A DNA stretch of 64,000 nucleotides from the NCBI GenBank assembly GCA_013400975.1, contig WBMZ01012699.1, forward strand, positions 62,001 to 126,000. Reading direction: 5' to 3'. The stretch's first letter is position 1, and each line of letters starts with the position of its first letter. Of this stretch, positions 13,835 through 23,717 are shown piece after piece. The notes under the pieces are model-generated. The model searched no databases. It was not told the DNA's origin and was given only the letters and a program-made list of their open reading frames with translations. Position numbers and translations under genes: made by a program. This DNA is from Atrichornis clamosus. Taxonomy: Eukaryota; Chordata; Aves; Passeriformes; Menuridae.

Positions 13835-14941
13835 CTAAAAAAAAAAAAAGCTGTCAGTATTTTACATGAACTATTTTGTAATATCCTAGATCTTCATCTC
13901 CTATTAAACCAATTCCATTTTCACAATTTTTGGCCTATGCCATGACAGAGGTTGACTCACTGTGTACATGCTACTGACATGGACACAGTAACTATACCAA
14001 ACTTTTCAAAATGTTGTGCCATAATTCTAACTTCAGGAGCTTTTATTTTTAATTCCTGTGATCACAAAGTGCTTTATAAAGTACCGTACTAACTTTATTA
14101 GCTTTACCAATCCCAGCCTTGAAAACACTCACCTTCATGCAGCAGAAAACTATGGCAAGTCTACTAACTCGTGTTAGCTCTCCCTGGAGTAAGAACCTCA
14201 TCAGCACACAGTTATTTCATCCACAATACTTGCTGTGAACAAGAGCACACACCCCATAACTAAGACTGCTAAATCTCAGAAATAGCAAGAAAGCATTCAG
14301 CTCTTAAATGATTTTTCCCTATAGGTGGATATTTTGGACAGGAGATTACTGTTCCAGGTGTACCTACCTGAAAGCCACATATAACAGCTGACTCACATTT
14401 CAGAAACACAAAGTAGAACTACAGTGGTGTTTCTCACATAAAATTATAATAGTGCTTCTCACAGCGATGACAGAAAAGTTTAGTTAGAGTTATGGTATGA
14501 CTGACATCTTTATTATTACATAAACATACCTATTACAATCAGCAGTCCTACTGATAGTAATCAATTCACTACCTACAAAAAAAGCATCACCTGAGACAGT
14601 CTGGGGTAGTTCTCAGCTGAATATAGAAGGAGGTTTATAGTTGAGGAGCTGTTTAAGGATAAGGCCCTGATTACACCTAAATTCTACCCCAGGATTATTT
14701 CACAGACTGCTCAGGATATAACAGGAAGGAAAATTTTAACTTTATATTTCAGATCTGACTTGTAAAAGCAGTTCTGTGACCAAAGAAACTGAATTGGATG
14801 CCATACACTCACAACTGTTAGATCAGTTTGAAAAAAACAACCATCCACACACTCTTAGAAAAAGACCAGGCATATTAAATACAGAAGAACTTCAGGGTCT
14901 ACAGAAATCCAATATATTTGCAGCAGAAGAGTTACACTTAC

Positions 14942-15131
14942 CCTCATAGTCCCACAATCTACCAAAAGGTTTCCCTGGCTCTCCAAGTGGTGCTGGAGGG
15001 TCATTAAAGAAAGGAGCATGAACTTCCATTAGCAGTCCTGCATTGTCTGGCCTCAGCCCGATCCTAACTGGCTCATGGCTCACAGGTAAACCATCCCATG
15101 TGTGTTCAATCCTAAACTCCATCTTCAGGTA
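14942..15131 (-). CDS. C4orf33: C4orf33 first coding exon with start codon
   Basis: The acceptor (pyrimidine tract then TATGTAG) lies before 15131. Nine bases of 5' UTR follow, then ATG at 15122-15120 in good context (CTGAAGATGG). The coding part, 14942-15122, encodes 60 residues from [11 protein letters not shown] to LWDYE plus one base, then donor GTAAGT. The start matches the human start exactly. Confidence 0.94.
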
Positions 15132-15981
15132 CTACATAAATGAAAAAGGACAGTTGTGTCAAAGAAGTCTCAGATTCCATCTCAGTGCCAACTGCACTGT
15201 TTGTTTGCCCAGGAAAGAACCCACACTTCGGTGTAGAGTCAATAATTCAATCATGTTTTTAGACATCAGAGCTGAAATAGAGTAGCTTTGTAAAGAAACT
15301 AAATAAACGGTTACATGAATGCTGCTTCTCATAGGTTTTTATACCTGTAGGGTTACAAATTACTTGGAAATCTTATCAAGCTTAAGGCTATTCAGCCATA
15401 CATCTAAAAATAAATACCTTCCAAACCCACCAGCAATATTTATCAAAACAGTCTCGACTACATGATCCTAGAGGATCTGGTAACATCAGAAAACTAGATT
15501 GAGGAAAAACCTTTAATGAATGTTTGAGAAACAGAAAATGAAGCAACCAGCTAGAGCTTTCCTTTGCAGTTACTGCAAATCAGCCAAACTAAGGGATTTG
15601 TAGGAAAACTGCAAGCACATCTTGTTAAACACACTGTTTGCAGACCAGCAAGAACAGAGGATACAGAGGATACAGAGGATACTGCAATCCTACAGTTGAT
15701 GTTACTTAGTACTGTACAAGACTTAAGAATAGGCTTAATCTATTTAATAAGAAAATGGACCAGTGGAGCCCAGTTGCCAACAAGTTTACAGCCTGCTACC
15801 CCTACCCTCCTCAGCATTACAAGTCCCTTCCCATCTTCACAAAAGCAATCTCTGATTTGTTCCCTAACACATCTGTTCCAATCTGCTTAAGGGGAGGAGA
15901 GGCACGTTTGTCCTCAATCCACAACTGCAGAAAGGAATTAGGTTCTAAACATACCCGACAGAGAGATCAAAACACAAATGA
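15132..15981. other. C4orf33 5' intron, left part
   Basis: Intron between the non-coding first exon and the start-codon exon. It holds a small 9-bp tandem repeat at 15654-15680. The open frames here have no recognisable product. Confidence 0.55.
15654..15680. repeat. 9-bp tandem repeat, three copies
   Basis: The unit acagaggat is repeated three times exactly, followed by a partial copy (ac). Confidence 0.95.
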
Positions 15982-16430
15982 TGTTGGGATCCAAAGCAAT
16001 AATACAACTTTATTGTTACACAAAAGAGGAAAGAAAGAGAGAAAATAGAACAGTGGGAAAATGCCCAGAGTAATTACGAGAAGCACAGGAAAGGGTTTAC
16101 CACCACCATGAGTCCAGCAGTGGCTTACAGAGTGCCATGGGGAAGACCTCCCTCAGGTGCAATCGGTCTTTCCCCAGTGAAGTCCCTCCGAGAGCTGGCC
16201 AGTGAGGGAACAGAGCCAAGGCTGCCAGACCAGCAGGCTGGGGCACAAACAGCCTGGAAGCAGCAGCCAGGACAGCGAAGGACAGCACAGACAGCAAAGA
16301 CTCCAACACTTTGTAGAGTTTGTAAACCTTGTAGATGTCGTGGCATGTTGGGCACTTGCTTATAGAGGGTTTTGAGAGTGGCAGTGTCACGTCCACCTCA
16401 TAGCAATGGCACATCCATGGAGAATTTCAT
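15982..16430 (-). mobile_element. Possible solo LTR fragment
   Basis: The left edge reads TGTTGGGATCC and is followed by caactttattgtta. On the minus strand that gives AATAAAG, then GGATCCCAACA, like the R/U5 end of an endogenous retroviral LTR. The rest is GC-rich against an AT-rich background. I could not find a matching target-site duplication or a certain right edge, and no retroviral gene is present. It could instead be unrelated sequence. Confidence 0.3.
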
Positions 16431-16870
16431 CTTTGCTGCCTTAAAATTCATTTACTCGTTCACTACATCTCCCAGCCATACAAGAAGAGAACTAGCAGTG
16501 AATAGCCTCACTGAGAATTAGGCACACTCCGTCAAATCCTGTGACCAGAGAGGTGCTAGATTTGTAGCTAAATTGTAACCACATTCCCTTCACTGGGGAA
16601 CACTAGATTGGGTTACTTTATCCAGATACCTATTTTTGGGGGAATAACAGACTTCAGCCACAGGAGCATCATGCCTCACCAAAAGAACATTACTGTCATT
16701 GCCTTACTGAGGGGATTTGCCTCTTCCATCCCAAACCTTACCGATGATAGCAGAAGTACAGAAACCAGCAGGAAGCAATTATACTGGTGTGTTTGTTAAT
16801 TGATTTAAGGGGGAGAGTTGGAAACTGAGTCAGAGACAGCAGCTTTTCCTGTATTTAAGACTTCATTACT

Positions 16871-17195
16871 AGAATCAGAGAATCATTTAGGTTGGAAAAC
16901 ACTAAGATCATCGAGTCCAACCTGTGACCGAACACGGCCATATCAATTAGACCATGGCACTAAGTGCCACGTCCAGTCTTTCCTTAAACACGTCCAGGGA
17001 CAGTACCTCCACCACCTCCCTGGGCGGTTAGTTCCAACGTCTAATCACCCCTTCTATGAAGAAATTCCTCCTAATATCCAACCTGAACCTCCCCTGATGC
17101 AGCTTAAGACGGTGTCCTCTCGTCCTGTCGCTGTTTGCCTGGGAGAAGTGGCCGCCCGCCACCCAGCTACAACCTCCAACAGGCAGGAGCTCCCG
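16871..17195 (-). mobile_element. CR1 LINE 3'-end fragment beside the promoter
   Basis: It starts 'agaatcagagaatcatttag', 'gttggaaaacactaagatca', then 'gagtccaacctgtgac', 'ttaaacacgtccaggg', 'cctaatatccaacctgaacc' and 'cctgtcgctgtttgcctggg'. This is an antisense, 5'-truncated CR1 that is less decayed than the others here. Its right edge lies about 200 bp from the CpG-rich C4orf33/SCLT1 promoter block. Confidence 0.92.
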
Positions 17196-17389
17196 GAGTG
17201 CTCCACACCGTTCCCGCTTTCGGTTCCCCTCCCTGCCATTCCAGCCACAAACTAACCTCCGGAAGGGAAGCTTAACGCCTGAGCTCCCAAGGAAAAGTCT
17301 AAGACGGGATTTCTCACACCTCCAGACACCCCGCCGCTGCGGCTCCCTAAGGGAACACCGGCTCTCCCCGAGGCAGCCCAGCGCCTCTA

Positions 17390-17800
17390 ACGCCGCTCCC
17401 CCCGCCCCTCAGGCGCCCGCCATGTCTGCCCCCACGTGACCGGGGCGGCGCTGGCGGCCGGGCCCGGCGCTCAGGGCGGAGCGGAGGCGCCGCTGGGCGA
17501 GACCGACCGGCCCCGCCCCGGCCCTCGGTAGCTGTGGGGCTCCACTGAGCTGGGCAGGCGGCCGCGCCGGGGCTGCTTCCCCGCTGAGTACCGGCGCTGA
17601 GGGGCAGCTCTCCTCGCTGCCCGAGGGCACCGGCGGGTGAGGGGGAGCGCGTCCCCGGCGCCTGCGAGTTTGCTGCCTCCACTCCTCCGCTCCTCCAGGA
17701 CGGGTCTCGCCTTCCCTGTCCCGGCCGGACAAGCGGCTTTTCCCCCGGCTGTTCGCGGGGTTTGCCGAGGGGAACGCTGGGAGCACGGGCACAGCCAGGT
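17390..17800. promoter_or_regulatory. CpG-rich bidirectional promoter of C4orf33 and SCLT1
   Basis: The only strongly GC- and CpG-dense block in the first half of the window. It contains CACGTG within cccacgtgaccgg near 17433 and several GGCGG/CCGCCCC-type boxes. It sits between two divergent genes and has no TATA box that I can see, which suits a housekeeping bidirectional promoter. The SCLT1 side ends with donor CACAGCCAG|GTGAGC at 17798/17799. The C4orf33 side has donor GGAG|GTTAGT ending at 17257. Exact start sites are not visible. Confidence 0.75.
17550..17798 (+). other. SCLT1: SCLT1 first exon, probably 5' UTR (left edge approximate)
   Basis: GC-rich sequence ending at a strong donor (CCAG|GTGAGC). 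No peptide like the human SCLT1 N-terminus is encoded here, so I take it as non-coding. The open frame at 17637-17837 runs through the donor and is not a credible protein. Confidence 0.5.
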
Positions 17801-19365
17801 GAGCGGGTGTGTGGCAGCGAAGGTTTATATTTTATAGCTTTTCCGGCGCTTGCTGTAGTGAGTAACAGCATGGATGCTAGTTTTAGTCAGCTAAACACTG
17901 ATAATTAAAAGCTGCTAATGAGGGTAGGGCGTTTTTGTATTAATGCCGCTTTAAGAAACCGCGGCGTTTCCTGTCCTTTGCTTATGCCTGAAAGCTCCCG
18001 TCAGTTACTCACAAAGTGTGCTCTACAGACTAAAGTCGGTGTTTTTAATTATGTGTTCTTTGATGTAATTTTGATAGTTTTAATGTAACTTAGCATGACT
18101 TAGAGTACACCTCAATTACTTGCCAACAAAATACTGGCTAATAAAACTGCTTCTGCACAGTTTATATCCCTGTAAGTAGGAGATGGGGTGGATGTGTTGT
18201 CCCAGGAACTGCCGCCGTCCCTAGTCTGTGTTGCGGGAAAACTTGGTAGCACGGCAGTAAGACGAGGTCATGGTGCTCAAACCTCGGAATTTCGGTCGGT
18301 ACCAAGTTTCATGTGATGGCTTTAGGTGGCCAAAGGTGAAATACCAGCTCTTTGATTCCAAGGATCTCAGTAGCAGAAAAGCTTCTGTCTGAGATAAGAG
18401 TCATTCTGGTTCAAAAGTCTGTATCTTTCTTGGGCTTTGCAAGGGTATTTATTATGCTGTGATATGTACAAATCATGTTTTTTCAAATAGTGAAATTTTG
18501 CCTTTTCATATGTATTTACTTTGGCTGTGGCTTTTTATTTTATTAATTTTTAGGCTCTAAGTAGAAATCTGACTAAATTCACTGTGAAGTGGTAAGAATT
18601 ACCTTTCCTAAGAGTTTAATCCTCTCTTTTAAAAAAAATATTTATACATTTTCACAGGTGCTAAAAGACAGATTGGAAGTTGGCTTGCATGCCAGCTGAA
18701 CCCTAACTTGTTTGAGGCCTTCTCTGAATCTGATATATGGATGGATGTTTCTCTTGTTTCATGAATGTGAAATCAAAGTTCTAAAACACTGAATGTGTGT
18801 AATACCCCTAAAAAGAAGTTCTGTAAGGAGTATTATATTTAATGTCGTAGAATAATTATTTGTTATGTTAAATATGTAGCTGTAAAGAAGGTTGAGTTTC
18901 ATCTGACTCTTTTTTTTTCATTTTTATAAGTATTAGCAGCCAGACCTACAAATAATAATCCTCCATTCCATTACATATTTTTGTGATACACTGCTGCACA
19001 CATGGAACTTTTTTCAGAATGCATTTAATGCTTCACTGTTGAAGGTGACCTTCTATAAGTAATGTTTAAAATTTGTCTCTTTTTGCACCTATGGCCTCTC
19101 ACATTTACATTCTCTGGCTGGTAAGAGCAGCAACTTTTCCCTTCGTGTTCCGTGGCATTCCTTCACTGTTACCTCCTTTCTATCCCCTCTGTCTTTTTCC
19201 TGTATCCTCCTTAGAAGTTTAGAACTAGAAAAAGAACCGCGGGATATGTATCAAGAAAAATAGGCAAGAAGTTGTTTAAATCAAAATATAGCCATTACCT
19301 TCCCAACTTCCTTTTTCTTTTTCCTTACCCATTCCAGTTACAAAAGTGTTCCTCAGATTCTTACA

Positions 19366-19760
19366 AAATAGAACAAAAGATTTCAGTTAAAAGGGACATA
19401 CAGCTATCACCTAGTTGAACTGCCCTACCAATTCAGGTCTGACCTTAAAGCGTATCCTTAAGAGCAGTGTCCAAATGCCTCGTGAACACTGAGAGGTTTG
19501 GGGCATCAACCACCTCTCTTGGCAGCCAATTTCAGTATTACACCACCCTCTTGGAGAAGAAGTGCTTCCTCATGTTCAGTCTAAAGCTTTCCTGGCACAG
19601 CTTAGAACTGCTCCCACACACACACTATCCCTGGGTACCAGGGAAAATTGCTCAGCATCTCCCACTGCACTTCCTCTCTCCAGGAAGCAGGCGAGAGGAA
19701 TGAGTTGCTCCTCAGCCTCCTCTCCTCCAAACTAGACAAACCCAGAATACAGCTAATTGA
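19366..19760 (-). mobile_element. CR1 LINE fragment in SCLT1 intron
   Basis: Antisense CR1. Landmarks are 'gtgtccaaatgcctcgtgaa', 'ccacctctcttggcagcc', 'gaagaagtgcttcctcatgt', and 'ctcctcagcctcctctcctc' with 'caaactagacaaaccc' at the right. The copy reaches further upstream into CR1 than the others in this window. Edges are approximate. Confidence 0.88.
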
Positions 19761-20108
19761 ATTTGATACACAGTGTGATTTGCTGCACTTAGACCTTGCA
19801 AATCATCAAGATATGTATGTGTTTGTGTGTTTTCTAGGCAGAAACTCCTTTTTTTAGAATTCCTTAAAGAAAATGGAATATGAAAGGAATGGAATTCATT
19901 TTTATTACAATCTCTGTAGGCTTTTTCAAGTCCTGTTTTCTTTTAAACAATTGTGCTAAATAGAAGAATTTTAGAAGCTTTTCTTTTTCCCTCTCAAAGC
20001 ACTATGCTGTCAAACATATTTCTGACTCTCAGTCACATTTATGTAGATAAAGGCTTATGTTGTAGGCATGATTCTCAAACTTGGTATTTTCCAGATCAGA
20101 GGCTAAAT

Positions 20109-20162
20109 ATGGCACTCGGACACTACGAAACAGATGAGATTTTGAGAGTTACTGCTGACCAG
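20109..20162 (+). CDS. Candidate SCLT1 start exon (weak)
   Basis: This lies in a possible exon, 20095-20162, with acceptor ATTTTCCAG and donor CAG|GTATGT. ATG at 20109 opens 18 codons (MALGHYETDEILRVTADQ) and ends in phase 0. The peptide is not recognisably the human N-terminus. Its only support is good splice sites and that, through 20801-20862, it reads in frame into the first secure SCLT1 exon. Confidence 0.2.
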
Positions 20163-20800
20163 GTATGTGAACTCAGGGACGGAAGTAGTAAATCTTTTTT
20201 TCATGAAGTCTTGTGATAAACAGCTTTGAATATATAGAGAACAGCCTGCTTCAATGTGGCCTGGCCCTGTTTTGGGTCCATCACACAACTCAAGTTGCCT
20301 GTTGTTTTTCCAAGCAACAGCAGAACAAAACTGTCCTAACAGTGAATTTTTGGTGCACTTTTAAAAGTTTTAAGAGCTGAAAGAGCACTTGATTCGTAAT
20401 TTAGTACACTTTTTCACTTTTGTAGACTTCTCTTTTCAGAGAGACTGGTCTCATGTTGAGGTAACTTTTTGTGCTGGGTACCATAAATCTGCCTGAAAGT
20501 CTGTGCAGAAGCCAGGACATCAGCACTTCCCTGATACTGAGATGCATGGAAAATAGCACTTACACAAACTAATGAGTGTTCTTTTAACATCGAGCTGATT
20601 TTCCCTCAGATGTGATTACGCTTTAGGTCAGATTTTTTCATATTGGGCCAGCACTCAAGGGTTTTTGAACATAAACCTGAAAGTGATTCTGTACCATATT
20701 GTGTACAGATTACAGTACAGGCAGTTTTGGGTTTCATACAAAAGTTTAAGGCTATATACAGTTATGTGCAAGTACTAATAAGTAAATTATTCCATTACAG

Positions 20801-20862
20801 AAACATGTCCTTGGTGGTGATATCTTGTCAGGATCCAGGATGAGGGACCAAAGGCACCAAAG
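20801..20862 (+). CDS. Candidate SCLT1 second exon (weak)
   Basis: A possible 62-nt exon after TTCCATTACAG with a weak donor AAAG|GTAGCT. It is open in phase 0 (KHVLGGDILSGSRMRDQRHQ) and leaves two bases (AG) that make Ser with the first base of the exon at 21767. The peptide does not clearly match human SCLT1, so this may be chance. Confidence 0.18.
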
Positions 20863-21766
20863 GTAGCTGATTTCAAGTGGAAATGCTACAATGTATTTGA
20901 AGGAAATTGTCATGTGCTCATAGAAGTGTAAATATGTAAACCAGGTCTTATGTACACGAGTTCAAAGCTTTGAATGGAGTCTGAAGAGGTGTTACTATAG
21001 AAATCGGTTTTAGGTAGTGTTGTGGTTATTCAGTAAATTAAATTACTGACTTGGCTTCCATAACCTATAAAATAAGGGATGAGAGATGAATGGAGGAATT
21101 CTCTAATCTAGATTTAAAGATAATAAACAAAAGTTCTGGTAAGATTGCACTATCTGGGTAACACGGGTAACTGCTGTCTGTTGAGATCAGGTGGATGTTT
21201 TTAAAAATGTTTATTTGACAGTCTTAAACTAACAGTTGTTTATCAGTAAATGGTTTCATAATCAGTGTAATTTCCTGTTACAAAAATAACCTAGCTTTTC
21301 TTGTAAGCTTTTAAGGCATTATCACTGTAGTCTAATACAGAATTTTCAGAGAATTGCTATCAATTATCAAAATATTAGGAAGGAAAAAGTATAGAAGTAG
21401 AACTACAGTGTTTTACACTGTCTTATAGGCCCCTTTGCCTATTGTATGTGAAAGCAGCAATGAAGTCTAGTCTTTCGACATTTTGGGATTCTATGTAAAT
21501 CTATGAAAAATTAATATAGTGTTAATGGTCATTTATAATGTCCCATTGTATGTTCTAGTTCTGTTATACAGGACTCTTGCTGTTAATGATCATAATTTAA
21601 AAACAGTAATTAAAATTGTTCATTTGATTCTGGAGAACATCGAGCTTGGGACTCAAGAAAAGTGACTAGTCTGATGTATAGATTAAGAATTCTTTAAAAT
21701 TAGTTAATTATCAGAACGCTTCAGCATTTGCAAAACTTATTCTAAGCGTGTTTTTCAATTTCTTAG

Positions 21767-21836
21767 CTTGTCAACTCTAATCTCAGAATATGATAAACAC
21801 TTAGAGGAAATGAAAGAACAGCTGCAGCTTTATCAG
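21767..21836 (+). CDS. SCLT1: SCLT1 first secure coding exon
   Basis: Acceptor TTTCTTAG, donor CAG|GTATGG, 70 nt. It encodes LSTLISEYDKHLEEMKEQLQ then LYQ, matching human LAPLVTEYDKHLGELNGQLK. The leading C needs two bases from an upstream exon, so coding sequence must precede it. Confidence 0.93.
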
Positions 21837-22296
21837 GTATGGACACTCCTAACATTTCAGGCTGTATGCTCTTAGTGGTCTTTATTGCTCTAGTTAACAA
21901 AACAGCCAGTTTGATTCATATAACTGGAGTTTATCCCCAGTTAATTCCTAAACTTTTCTCAAATGCGTACAGCATAAATGATGAGTTACCCACTGTACCC
22001 CTAAAAGAACTTGAGTTAATTAAAAATCAATCCGTAAGAGTAATAAGAATTTCAAAAGGTTAAGTTTAATGCCTGTAATAACTTCTGAACGCTGAGGTGT
22101 AACAGGACTTTGCAGCTGTTAAATTTAAGTGGCATCCTGTGACTTGCCATAAAAAAGCAATTGACTTTTCATTTACTGTATTGTGCTGAATTAAGTTGTC
22201 CAACTTTTACAGTATCAGTCAGAAAAACAGGATGAAAATATTACCAGAGTTTGTGTAACTTAAATGAGTGCTTACTCTTGCATGTCTTTGTGTCAG
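21837..22296 (+). other. SCLT1 intron
   Basis: A 460-nt AT-rich intron. The open frame at 21839-22063 is chance reading from the donor. No other element seen. Confidence 0.7.
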
Positions 22297-22352
22297 GCAC
22301 AAATGAGCAAGATGAAGCTACAGTTGGAAGAAGTCACCAAGGAAAATGAAAG
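22297..22352 (+). CDS. SCLT1: SCLT1 coding exon
   Basis: A 56-nt exon (TGTCAG / AG|GTAAAT) encoding AQMSKMKLQLEEVTKENER, with the final Arg split. It corresponds to human QVGEMKLQLENVIKENER. Confidence 0.94.
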
Positions 22353-22720
22353 GTAAATAATTGCACTGCCCTGTTACTACTACTGTCTCTCATGATTTCT
22401 AAACATTAAAAAGCTTTTTTTTCTAGGACTTCGAGGTCTTTGAAATCTTCAACTACTGAGTAGATTCAGAATCTTAATGTTAGAGTCTTGAAGTGCTTAA
22501 TACAGATTACAGCACCAGGTATAGCAGATTAAACCATATGACTAAAATAATTAGATGTGAAACTCTTCCGAAGTGCCCACTGTATTTATAGAACATAACT
22601 TAATAGATTTAAAATTGATGTAGAAACAAGTAATCTATAGAGGTGGAAGGTACAGTATATTTCAGTTAAAAAATCCCTGTTAAAGAAATACTTTGCTGAA
22701 CTTAGTTCTTTGAATTTCAG
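22353..22720 (+). other. SCLT1 intron
   Basis: A 368-nt AT-rich intron; nothing else seen. Confidence 0.7.
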
Positions 22721-22853
22721 GCTGCATGCAGAATTGAAAGACGCTCTTAAGAAGCAACTGGATGCTCTTCCTTTCATGCATCTGGAAACTGATATTCCTG
22801 CAGATGAAAACATAGTGAGAAACCTTCAAGAACAACTACGACTGGCAAAGCAA
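22721..22853 (+). CDS. SCLT1: SCLT1 coding exon
   Basis: A 133-nt exon (GAATTTCAG / CAA|GTGTGT). It encodes LHAELKDALKKQLDALPF, then MHLETDIPADENIVRNLQEQ and LRLAKQ, the counterpart of human LHSELKDAVEKKLEAFP...VRNLQEQLQLANQ. Confidence 0.94.
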
Positions 22854-23594
22854 GTGTGTGAGATGAAGCATTTATACTGTTTTATTTCTCTTGTTGTGCC
22901 TTGGCAGATTAGGGAAAGCTGTTTTATTTTTTGATTCAGAAATCACTTGTACGGGGTTCTTTGAGTGTTTTGAGGCCTTCATGAACTTAAAGACCTGAAG
23001 GAACTTCTTCCCTAGATGCATAACATATTTTTTTAATATTAATTTGTGTCAGAAATTTTACCTAGTTGACTTGATCTTCATGTTGATTTCATAATCAGCA
23101 ATTTCACAAAATATTTTGTTCAAGTTTTTAATAGTAGCTTGTCATTTTACTCACAACCATTGTAATGTGATATGAGGAGGGAAGTATTTATGGGATATAG
23201 AAAATAATATCTAAATCTGAAAATAAAAGCAAATTTTGTTCAGCTTATTACAACAATATATCAATCGTTGTGTGTGATTAAGTTAAAGTTAATCTGACAG
23301 CTGTATTTTGGTATTTGAATATTAGCTGTTCTGTAGGCCTAACTTAGATACCTGTAAGTGTTTGAGCTCTTCCAAAAAGAAGCAGAAAAGTTGTAATTCA
23401 CTTGTAAGTGGGATTTGAACTTCCAAGCGTCTGTTTTTCTGCCTCTGAATTTGGTATTTTGTCTGTGCAGAGAAAAGTACAGGTAATGGCATTTCTTCAA
23501 AAAAGGAGTGAAGACCTGTCTTTTTAGAGAATGATAGATGAAGAGAAATGTGCTATAATAGAATATTGTTACAAGCCATTCTTCTGTAACTTAG
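22854..23594 (+). other. SCLT1 intron
   Basis: A 741-nt AT-rich intron. No repeat or RNA gene recognised. Confidence 0.7.
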
Positions 23595-23717
23595 GAAAAA
23601 GAACAAGCAGTTGAGCTCTGGCAGACGTTGTTACAGGAGCATGATCGACTTCAGCAGCAGTACCAGGTATGCATGACTGAAACACAGATCCACATGCCTG
23701 AAGGGAAAAAGCAGAAT
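23595..23717 (+). CDS. SCLT1: SCLT1 coding exon with two possible donors
   Basis: The acceptor TAACTTAG precedes EKEQAVELWQTLLQEHDRLQ, then QQYQ. At 23667 there is a consensus-like donor (CAG|GTATGC). The homology, however, continues in frame as VCMTETQIHMPEGKKQN (human EHMTEAQIHVFESQKQK) to a weaker donor AAT|GTAACT after 23717. Both ends are phase 0, so use of the first donor would drop 17 residues without a frameshift. I chose the longer form because its peptide is conserved. Confidence 0.85.

Larger units (their letters stand above)
12096..17400 (-). other. C4orf33: C4orf33 orthologue, gene span (UPF0462 family)
   Basis: Five coding exons on the minus strand join in frame (181+61+52+200+100 nt = 594 nt, 197 residues plus stop), close to the human length of about 199. 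The protein begins [11 protein letters not shown], contains [17 protein letters not shown] and [10 protein letters not shown], and ends near GEDWKQPESDIW, all recognisable against human C4orf33. Every junction has GT-AG sites and a consistent phase. A non-coding first exon is expected near 17.26-17.42 kb at the CpG-rich block, where a good donor (GGAG|GTTAGT) ends at 17257. Function is unknown: UPF0462 is an uncharacterised family. The LWDYE...VEAFFL...YLEVELCPHG pattern resembles CBM9-like beta-sandwich domains, which is my inference only. The gene is divergent from SCLT1. Confidence 0.94.
17799..21766 (+). other. SCLT1 5' intron region; N-terminal exons not securely found
   Basis: About 4 kb between the CpG-rich first exon and the first exon with clear homology. 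It contains one CR1 copy (19366-19760). A motif-by-motif read for peptides like FLREQNRRL or FENLVFDQS found none. Three splice-flanked segments (18554-18591, 20095-20162, 20801-20862) are noted; the last two form an in-frame chain. Confidence 0.5.

Noticed and set aside
17347..17871. Long minus-strand open frames over the CpG-rich block (174 and 127 codons)
   Set aside because: GC-rich DNA lacks stop codons by composition; the peptides are Arg/Pro/Gly/Ala-rich with no family resemblance.
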